Below are positions 59,140 through 64,000 of a stretch of DNA of 64,000 bases, in pieces. The DNA comes from an uncultured Faecalibacterium sp. (GTDB lineage Bacteria; Bacillota; Clostridia; Oscillospirales; Ruminococcaceae). The notes beneath the pieces were generated by a model, which did not search any database, was not told the DNA's origin, and saw only the letters and a list, made by a program, of their open reading frames with translations. Position 1 is the first letter of the stretch. Every line of letters starts with the position of its first letter. The DNA lies in the NCBI GenBank assembly GCA_934548045.1, contig CAKTEM010000012.1:1-64000 (forward strand), in the 5' to 3' direction. The position numbers and the translations under genes were made by a program.

Positions 59140-59388
59140 ATGCGTGAAATTCAAAAGGGACGCGTTTACCGCCATTTTAAGGGCGACTACTATCTGGTCG
59201 AGGACATCGCCCACGACTCGGAGACGGGCGAGCCGTATGTGATTTACCGGAAACTTTACGGCGACGGCGGCTTGTGGCTTCGTCCGCTGGAAATGTTTTT
59301 GAGCAAAGTCGACAAGGAAAAATACCCGGATGCCACACAGGAGTACCGCTTTGAGCTGCAGGAGATTGCCAGCGTTGCCGGACATTAA
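59140..59388 (+). CDS. DUF1653 family protein
   Basis: An 82-residue DUF1653 protein: GRVYRHFKGDYYLVEDIAHDSETGEPYVIYRKLYGDGGLWLRP is the family core, a small beta-barrel-like fold of unknown role. The ATG following AAAGAGGA was preferred over one six codons earlier. It ends 36 bases before the DUF1624 gene, so they may be co-transcribed. Confidence 0.82.
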   Translation: MREIQKGRVYRHFKGDYYLVEDIAHDSETGEPYVIYRKLYGDGGLWLRPLEMFLSKVDKEKYPDATQEYRFELQEIASVAGH

Positions 59389-59424
59389 AACAGGGGAGAG
59401 GGCTTCCCCGGAGGAGCGTTTCAG

Positions 59425-60174
59425 ATGAACCAAAAAACTTCCCGGTACGCATTGCTGGACGAGCTGCGCGGACTGGATCTTATCAGCATGATGTTTTACC
59501 ACGGCATGTGGGATCTCATCTATATTTTTGGCGTCTGGGTCGACTGGTACGTCGACTGGCCCGGACATCTGTGGCAGCAGTCGATCTGCTGGATCTTCAT
59601 CCTGCTGTCCGGTTTCTGCCTGCCGATGGGGCATCACAGTTTCCGCCGTGGCGCAACAGTCTTCGGCGCAGGTGCTGTTGTTACATTGGTGACACTGCTG
59701 TTCATGCCGGAAGATGTGGTCTGGTTTGGCGTGCTGACCCTGCTGGGTTCGGCGATGCTCATCACAGCCCTGCTCGAAAAACCGATGCAGAAAATTCCGC
59801 CGGTCGTCGGGCTGGTCGTCAGCTTTGCGCTGTTTGTGCTGACCTATCACAGCGCGGCCGGTTATTGGGGTGTGGCCGGGCTGAACCTGTACCTCCCGGA
59901 GGCGTGGTTCCGGAACTACCTGACCGCCTACATCGGGTTCTATCCCTTCGGCTTCTACTCCACCGATTATTTTCCGTTGCTGCCGTGGTTGTTTTTGTTC
60001 TGGACAGGCTTCTATCTGCACCACCTCGTCGGCAGGGAACGGATGGAGCCGCTGCGCCGGTCTATCTGTCCGCCGCTGGGCTGGCTGGGGCGTCACTCGC
60101 TGATTTTGTATATGCTGCATCAGCCGGTGATCTACGGCGTGATGACCGTCGTTTTCTTCCTGCTGAGAAGATGA
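59425..60174 (+). CDS. DUF1624 membrane protein (heparan-alpha-glucosaminide N-acetyltransferase-like)
   Basis: A 249-residue membrane protein with about seven helices. LDELRGLDLISMMFYHGMWDL at the N-terminus carries the catalytic-type His of the DUF1624/acyltransferase superfamily, and LGRHSLILYMLHQPV is the conserved last helix. A sugar or surface-glycan acetylation role is suggested only by the superfamily. GGAGGAGCG precedes the ATG. Confidence 0.8.
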   Translation: MNQKTSRYALLDELRGLDLISMMFYHGMWDLIYIFGVWVDWYVDWPGHLWQQSICWIFILLSGFCLPMGHHSFRRGATVFGAGAVVTLVTLLFMPEDVVWFGVLTLLGSAMLITALLEKPMQKIPPVVGLVVSFALFVLTYHSAAGYWGVAGLNLYLPEAWFRNYLTAYIGFYPFGFYSTDYFPLLPWLFLFWTGFYLHHLVGRERMEPLRRSICPPLGWLGRHSLILYMLHQPVIYGVMTVVFFLLRR

Positions 60175-60208
60175 GTCAGTTGCGACAAACAACTTTTTCA
60201 AAATCGCT

Positions 60209-60262
60209 TGACAAGTACTGGAAGCTGTGGTATTATACGCTTGGTTAGAGAAATCTAACCAA
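60209..60262 (+). promoter_or_regulatory. Promoter with GTTAG-N6-CTAAC palindrome, flavodoxin region site 1
   Basis: TTGACA, 17 bases, TATTAT, a strong promoter. The expected start of transcription lies within the palindrome TTGGTTAGA-GAAA-TCTAACCAA (60241-60262), a repressor-type position. Confidence 0.8.
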
Positions 60263-60267
60263 ATGAG

Positions 60268-60297
60268 ATGCGTCGTAAATCGTGCGACGCATTTTTA
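60268..60297 (+). terminator. Leader terminator before the flavodoxin gene
   Basis: ATGCGTCG pairs perfectly with CGACGCAT and is followed by TTTTT, about 25 bases after the expected transcription start and 55 bases before the flavodoxin start codon. The promoter thus yields either a transcript of about 55 bases or read-through mRNA. Confidence 0.75.
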
Positions 60298-60308
60298 TGG
60301 CAGTGCAA

Positions 60309-60324
60309 GTTAGAATGTGCTAAC
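60309..60324 (+). promoter_or_regulatory. GTTAG-N6-CTAAC palindrome, site 2
   Basis: GTTAG-AATGTG-CTAAC, between the leader terminator and the flavodoxin ribosome site; same arms and spacing as site 1. Confidence 0.65.
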
Positions 60325-60352
60325 CAAAAATAAAAGAGAGAGGTCGATCCTT

Positions 60353-60775
60353 ATGAGCAAAGTAGCAATCGTATTCTGGAGCGCAACCGGCAACACCGAG
60401 ACCATGGCAAACTGCATCGCAGAGGGTGCAGGCGACGCCGCAACCATCGTTTCCTGTGGTGATATGACTCCTGCAAAGCTGGGCGAGTTTGATGTCGTCG
60501 CATTTGGCTGCCCCGCAATGGGCGCAGAGCAGCTGGAGGAGAGCGAGTTTGAGCCGATGTTCTCTTCTCTCGAGGGTTCTCTGAACGGCAAGAAGATTGC
60601 TCTGTTCGGCTCCTACGGCTGGGGCGATGGCCAGTGGATGCGTGACTGGGCTGAGCGTGCAAAAGAGGACGGCGCAGTCCTGTTTAGCGATGAAGGTCTG
60701 ATCTGCAACGAGACTCCCGATGACGATACTCAGGCTGCATGTCGCAAGCTGGGTGCAGATCTGGCTGCATGGTAA
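60353..60775 (+). CDS. Flavodoxin, short chain
   Basis: A 140-residue FMN electron carrier that replaces ferredoxin under iron limitation in many anaerobes. The FMN phosphate loop WSATGNTE (9-16), FGCPAMGAEQLEE and GSYGWGDGQWM (the 90s flavin loop) are diagnostic. GAGAGAGGT precedes the ATG. Its leader has an operator palindrome and a terminator, so it is likely switched by iron or redox state (inference). Confidence 0.95.
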   Translation: MSKVAIVFWSATGNTETMANCIAEGAGDAATIVSCGDMTPAKLGEFDVVAFGCPAMGAEQLEESEFEPMFSSLEGSLNGKKIALFGSYGWGDGQWMRDWAERAKEDGAVLFSDEGLICNETPDDDTQAACRKLGADLAAW

Positions 60776-60789
60776 TTGCGTCTCTTTGC

Positions 60790-60818
60790 TTGACAAACTG
60801 AGTTTGTCCTGATAAACT
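60790..60818 (+). promoter_or_regulatory. Promoter upstream of the YgbA_NO gene
   Basis: TTGACA, 17 bases, TAAACT, a strong promoter 160 bases before the start codon, leaving a long leader. Confidence 0.8.
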
Positions 60819-60821
60819 ATT

Positions 60822-60896
60822 TCTGAGCTGGAATACCGGCTTTTTGATAGCACAAGAAGTTAGAATAACTAAACTTGTGCGATGCCGGAGCTCAGA
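60822..60896 (+). ncRNA. Rod-shaped structured leader RNA (riboswitch-like)
   Basis: Four nested helices pair perfectly: TCTGAGCT/AGCTCAGA, CCGGC/GCCGG, GCACAAG/CTTGTGC and AGTTA/TAACT around a GAA loop. A six-base bulge (GGAATA) lies between helices 1 and 2 on the 5' side only, and an asymmetric 9 by 3 internal loop between helices 2 and 3. It begins at the expected transcription start and is followed, 26 bases on, by an intrinsic terminator and then the gene. I do not recognise it as any riboswitch class I know. The apical part also contains GTTAG...CTAA, so part of it may be an operator in DNA. Confidence 0.65.
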
Positions 60897-60922
60897 GACG
60901 TTTTGTACACAAAGATACACCG

Positions 60923-60959
60923 GCAGGAGGCCGAGTGAACACTCGGCTTCCTGCTTTTT
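60923..60959 (+). terminator. Leader terminator before the YgbA_NO gene
   Basis: GCAGGAGGCCGAGT and ACTCGGCTTCCTGC pair at all 14 positions (one G-T), followed by TTTTT, 18 bases before the start codon. Confidence 0.85.
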
Positions 60960-60977
60960 ATTGTCAGGAGGAACTTT

Positions 60978-61328
60978 ATGCCAAGCATTGACCCCAAAAT
61001 CGAGAAAAAGCGTTCCGACGAGAAGCTTCTCGTCAGCGAGATGATCGCGCTCTACTGCCGCAAGCAGCACAACACCCCGAAAGGCCATCTCTGCCCCGAG
61101 TGTCAGGAATTGCACGATTACGCGCTGGCACGGATCGACCGCTGCCCGTTCATGGAGACAAAGACCTTCTGCTCCGCCTGCAAAGTCCACTGCTATAAGC
61201 CGGAAATGCGCGAGAAGATCCGGGCGGTCATGCACTGGGCCGGCCCCCGGATGCTGCCGAGCCATCCAATCTTATCCATCAAGCATGTTGCCGTCACGAT
61301 AAAATTCAAACGGGAAGCGAAAAAGTAA
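60978..61328 (+). CDS. Nitrous oxide-stimulated promoter family protein (YgbA_NO)
   Basis: A 116-residue cysteine-rich protein of the YgbA_NO family (named for a gene induced by nitrogen oxides in enterobacteria). CPECQELHDYALARIDRCPF and FCSACKVHCYKPEMREKIRAVMHWAGPRM carry the conserved Cys/His set, likely a metal site. In Escherichia coli ygbA is repressed by NsrR and linked to nitrosative stress; the role here is unproved. CAGGAGG precedes the ATG, directly after the leader terminator. Confidence 0.9.
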   Translation: MPSIDPKIEKKRSDEKLLVSEMIALYCRKQHNTPKGHLCPECQELHDYALARIDRCPFMETKTFCSACKVHCYKPEMREKIRAVMHWAGPRMLPSHPILSIKHVAVTIKFKREAKK

Positions 61329-61343
61329 ACCGCCCTGCATAAA

Positions 61344-61377
61344 CCTCTTTTGACGGGGCAGAATATCATCAAAGAGG
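61344..61377 (+). promoter_or_regulatory. Hairpin masking the ribosome site of the DUF1540 gene
   Basis: CCTCTTTTGA pairs with TCAAAGAGG (one bulged T); the right arm contains the Shine-Dalgarno AGAGG that lies eight bases before the ATG. Translation would need the hairpin opened, so it may act as a translational switch or thermosensor. Confidence 0.65.
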
Positions 61378-61385
61378 TGATAAAA

Positions 61386-61544
61386 ATGGAAAACACAGGT
61401 GTTACCTGCGATGTCTGCGAGTGCCGTCACAACATGGACAGCTGCAAATGTGATCTGCCGCAGATCAAGGTGACGGAGCATTGTACCTGCACTTCACAGC
61501 AGGTCGAGACACCGCATTTCTGCCAGAACTACGAAAAGAAGTAA
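61386..61544 (+). CDS. DUF1540 cysteine-rich protein
   Basis: A 52-residue protein with eight Cys in pairs (TCDVCECRHN, SCKCDLP, HCTCTSQQ, HFCQNY), matching DUF1540, presumed to bind a metal in the cytosol. Function unknown; it is widespread in Clostridia. AGAGGTG precedes the ATG and is masked by a hairpin. It is 57 bases after the YgbA_NO gene and probably shares its mRNA. Confidence 0.85.
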   Translation: MENTGVTCDVCECRHNMDSCKCDLPQIKVTEHCTCTSQQVETPHFCQNYEKK

Positions 61545-61566
61545 AAAAGCTCTCTTCTCGGGAACG

Positions 61567-61610
61567 AAAAATCCCTGTCCAGCTTTTGCAAGGCCCGGAC
61601 AGGGATTTTT
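61567..61610. terminator. Bidirectional terminator
   Basis: AAAAATCCCTGTCC and GGACAGGGATTTTT pair perfectly between the DUF1540 gene and the convergent HAD gene. Confidence 0.9.
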
Positions 61611-61631
61611 CTGTATCGTTTTTCTTGAAGA

Positions 61632-62246
61632 TCAGCGCAGGGTCACGCCGCAGGTCGCAAGACTGCGGACCAGCGTACCCACGCTTTCCTTCATCTGGAT
61701 GCCGGCAAAGCCCAGCGTAAAGGCGGCCTTGACGTTCTCGTGCCGGTCGTCGATAAAAACGCACTCGTCGGCTTTCAGTTTGTACTTGTCCAGAAAGGCC
61801 TGATAGATGCCCTTATCCGGCTTGTTGATGTGGACTTCGCAGGAGGCAACGCCGCCGTCAAACAGACCCTGAAAATCGCGATTCATCAATAGCTCCAGCG
61901 TATCTTCCGGGATGTTGCTCAGGTAATAGACAGCATAGCCGTGTTCCTTCAGACGGCGCACTAACTCCTGCATCCGGTGGCGAGGGCGGAGAATGTGCGT
62001 CCACTCGTCCAGAACGCCTTGCACCTCGAACGCACAGCCCTGCTCTTTGGCGTGGGTCAGCATCCGCTGGTTTGCTTCAAAACGGCTGATAAGGCCGGCA
62101 TCCAGCAGCTTCCACTCCTCGCTGCCAAAGGTCAGCGCGTAAACACGGTCTTCCGTCTCTGCATTGCAAAAGCGGTCGACGAGATATTCTTTCGGGTCAA
62201 AGTCGACCATGACTCCGCCCAGGTCAAACACGATGTTCTTATACAT
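61632..62246 (-). CDS. HAD-superfamily hydrolase, subfamily IA
   Basis: A 204-residue HAD phosphatase of the YihX type. Motif I VFDLGGVMVDFD (5-16; the nucleophile Asp and Asp+2 pattern is DLGGV), motif II LSNIPED, and motif IV FIDDRHENVKAA are present. YihX-like enzymes act on glucose 1-phosphate; the actual substrate is unknown. GAGGAA precedes the ATG; the longer frame upstream runs antisense to the YlmC gene. Confidence 0.9.
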   Translation of the reverse strand: MYKNIVFDLGGVMVDFDPKEYLVDRFCNAETEDRVYALTFGSEEWKLLDAGLISRFEANQRMLTHAKEQGCAFEVQGVLDEWTHILRPRHRMQELVRRLKEHGYAVYYLSNIPEDTLELLMNRDFQGLFDGGVASCEVHINKPDKGIYQAFLDKYKLKADECVFIDDRHENVKAAFTLGFAGIQMKESVGTLVRSLATCGVTLR

Positions 62247-62382
62247 TTTATATTCCTCGTCAAAAGCACAAATGTTTGGTTCTAGTATAGCACAACTCCG
62301 GGAGGGATTTCCACTGGATTTTGCCGATTTCTCATCATGCCCGGCCCGGCGGCATAAAATCAGAAGGGAAGGGGGCGGAAAA

Positions 62383-62682
62383 ATGACGTTTCGGGAACTG
62401 TGCGCGAAAGAGGTCGTCCAACTGCAGGAGGGCGTCTGTCTCGGCAGGGTGGATGATTTGGAACTTGACCCGGACACGGCGCAGATCCGGGAGCTGCTAC
62501 TGTTTGGCCGTCCGAAGCTGTTCGGTCTGCTGGGAAGAGAAGACACCCTGACGATACGCTGGGAGGATATTGAAAAAATCGGGGTCGACGCGGTGCTGGT
62601 CCATACAGAGATTCCGACACCGGAGCCGCAGGCAGGGAAGTCCGGCCTTCTGGAACGGCTCCACAATTGGTTCAAAGGCTGA
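62383..62682 (+). CDS. YlmC/YmxH family PRC-barrel protein
   Basis: A 99-residue PRC-barrel protein of the YlmC/YmxH family, which is named as sporulation-associated in Bacillus but lacks a defined activity. TFRELCAKEVVQLQEGVCLGRVDDLELDP and LLFGRPKLFGLLGREDTLTIRWEDIEKIGVDAVLV are typical. GAAGGGAAGGGGG precedes the ATG. With spoIVA it is the second sporulation-type gene in the window. Confidence 0.85.
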   Translation: MTFRELCAKEVVQLQEGVCLGRVDDLELDPDTAQIRELLLFGRPKLFGLLGREDTLTIRWEDIEKIGVDAVLVHTEIPTPEPQAGKSGLLERLHNWFKG

Positions 62683-62719
62683 AAGTTTTTCATTCGGTTT
62701 TGATTTTGGGGCGAAAGTC

Positions 62720-62747
62720 TTGCTTTTGTAAAAAAGAGGTTTATAAT
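62720..62747 (+). promoter_or_regulatory. Promoter of the LtaS-like gene
   Basis: TTGCTT, 16 bases, TATAAT, 75 bases before the start codon. Confidence 0.72.
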
Positions 62748-62821
62748 AAGGAGCCGCGGACTGTTTTTGTCCGCCGGATCGCTTTGAAAACTGATATCAG
62801 GAAGTGAAAGGAAACTTCTTT

Positions 62822-64000
62822 ATGGCAAACCAACAAAAACGCACGCCGATGCCGCTGCATATCGCGCGGCTGGCGTTTCCGCCGGTGGCGACCTTTGTCG
62901 TTCTGCTCCTGACCGAGTGGATCGCACGCGGTACGCTGGATGCGGCGGTTTTTACCCAGTACATTTTCCCACATTTCCCGGCCTACCTGCTGGCGTGGGG
63001 TCTGCTTTTCCTCGCATGGCTCAGCATCGACTGGCTGACCCGGTTCGCGCCGCTGGCAACGCTGCTCTCGGCAGTGCTGGGCTGCGCACCGGCAGCGGTC
63101 AACTTCTACACCCTGCAGCTGCGCGGTGAGCCGTTCCTCCCATGGGATCTGGCGCAGGTGTCGGAGGCGGCCGGTGTGGCATCAGCAGCCGGTATCCACA
63201 TCCAGACCAGCATGATCGTTGCCATCATCGTGGTACTGGCGATGACGGTCGGTTCGTTCTTTCTCTACCGTGGGCGGCAGAAGCTCCACTGGGCAAAGCG
63301 CATCGGCGGCTTTGCGGCCAGCGCGGCTGTGACCTGCGCCATGATTTTTGGCGTCTTTCTGCAGCCCACGGTCACGCAGGCCATCGGCATCATGCCGGAC
63401 GCATGGATGCAGGACCGCTATTACCGTTACTATGGTGTCATCACCAGCTTCTTCACCAACCTGACGAATCTGGAGATCACCAAACCGGAAAATTATTCCG
63501 AAGAGACGGTCAACGAGATTCTGGATGATGTGCAGGCAGGGGAGAAGTATGCGACCCAGCCGCTCTACCCGGAATCCTACGGCGCGACCACCCCGGCGGA
63601 TGAGATCGAGAAGAAGCCCACCATCATCTATGTCATGGATGAGTCCTACTGGGATGTCTCGGAGCTGGAAGATTACGGTTTTGTCTTCGATACCGATGTT
63701 TCGGCCAATCTCCATGCCCTGCAGCAGACCAGTGCCAGCGGCCGGGCATACAGCCCGAGTTTCGGCGGCGGCACCTGCGATGTGGAATTCGAGGCTCTGA
63801 CCGGCTATTCCGTTTCGTACCTGCCCAACGGCAGCAAACCCTATCAGCAGCATGTGACGAAGCCCATGTTCTCCCTGCCCAACTACCTCAAGCTGACCGA
63901 GGGCTATCAGACGGCGGCAGTCCATTGCTTCTGGGCGAAATATTGGAGCCGCGACACGGCCTATCCCAATCTGGGCTTTGATGATTTTATCAGCCTTGAG
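62822..64000 (+). CDS. LtaS-like sulfatase-family membrane protein, 5' part
   Basis: The first 393 residues of an alkaline-phosphatase-superfamily membrane enzyme like lipoteichoic acid synthase, open at the window end. Five hydrophobic helices span about residues 14-185, then an extracellular sulfatase domain begins: PTIIYVMDESYWDVSEL (metal site, with Asp-Glu), the nucleophile threonine in FGGGTCDVEFEALTGYS, and VHCFWAKYWSRD. LtaS-type enzymes transfer glycerol phosphate from phosphatidylglycerol and release diacylglycerol. AAAGGAAA precedes the ATG. Confidence 0.92.
   Translation, partial: MANQQKRTPMPLHIARLAFPPVATFVVLLLTEWIARGTLDAAVFTQYIFPHFPAYLLAWGLLFLAWLSIDWLTRFAPLATLLSAVLGCAPAAVNFYTLQLRGEPFLPWDLAQVSEAAGVASAAGIHIQTSMIVAIIVVLAMTVGSFFLYRGRQKLHWAKRIGGFAASAAVTCAMIFGVFLQPTVTQAIGIMPDAWMQDRYYRYYGVITSFFTNLTNLEITKPENYSEETVNEILDDVQAGEKYATQPLYPESYGATTPADEIEKKPTIIYVMDESYWDVSELEDYGFVFDTDVSANLHALQQTSASGRAYSPSFGGGTCDVEFEALTGYSVSYLPNGSKPYQQHVTKPMFSLPNYLKLTEGYQTAAVHCFWAKYWSRDTAYPNLGFDDFISLE

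Noticed and set aside
61632..62693. HAD phosphatase read as a 353-residue protein
   Set aside because: The first 149 residues are antisense to the YlmC/YmxH gene; the ATG at 62246 has GAGGAA and begins at the HAD motif.

Overview
The window looks like a chromosomal segment of a low-motility, anaerobic gut Firmicute of the Oscillospiraceae/Ruminococcaceae, most probably Faecalibacterium or a close relative. This rests on the gene repertoire (class III fructose bisphosphatase, DnaD/DnaC helicase loader pair, CIRCE-controlled groESL, reverse rubrerythrin, oleate hydratase, DUF951/DUF1540/DUF4364 proteins), on G+C-rich codon use with C/G third positions, and on a dispersed hairpin repeat that I associate with this group. 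The species call is inference; no 16S gene is present.

Layout. 0-8 kb: 3' part of fbp, murA, a WalJ-type metallohydrolase, tRNA-Gly(CCC), a gene-poor stretch holding seven copies of an 11-base motif, a small unknown protein, dnaD, dnaC, a PHP phosphoesterase and a TSCPD protein. 8-16 kb: a Clp ATPase, a lipid kinase, an acyltransferase, groES-groEL, then an XRE regulator with an elaborate operator next to a broken methyltransferase. 16-24.5 kb: moxR-DUF58-DUF4129 operon, a penicillin-binding protein, secG, rnr and a GNAT enzyme. 24.6-30 kb: oleate hydratase, an exported 5'-nucleotidase, an Eis-like acetyltransferase. 30-38.7 kb: a complete sialic acid uptake and catabolic operon (binding protein, two permeases, nanA, nanQ, nanE, nanK, an SGNH esterase) read away from a divergent RpiR/MurR regulator. 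38.8-48.5 kb: spoIVA behind a sigma-E-like promoter, a 51-residue acidic protein, DUF4364, an S1-domain protein, DUF951-prfA-tsaC-coaE-lytic transglycosylase, M18 aminopeptidase, polysaccharide deacetylase. 48.6-56.7 kb: tRNA-Leu(GAG) with a cytosine methyltransferase fragment behind it, phosphatase and LOG genes, thiD, panE-like, tRNA-Leu(TAA), pncB, ttcA-like, cysteine desulfurase. 56.7-64 kb: uraA with a leader attenuator, reverse rubrerythrin, DUF1653, DUF1624, then a compact redox cassette (flavodoxin, YgbA_NO protein, DUF1540 protein), a HAD phosphatase, a YlmC/YmxH protein and the 5' part of an LtaS-like sulfatase.

How it works together. Most of the window is housekeeping. The accessory part is the nan operon, which has no sialidase and so suggests scavenging of sialic acid freed by others. 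Two restriction-modification remnants mark past gene flux, one beside a tRNA. The least explained signal is regulatory: in 60.2-61.4 kb three consecutive redox or cysteine-rich genes each carry a different RNA control element (leader terminator, long rod-shaped leader plus terminator, Shine-Dalgarno-masking hairpin) together with recurring GTTAG...CTAAC palindromes.
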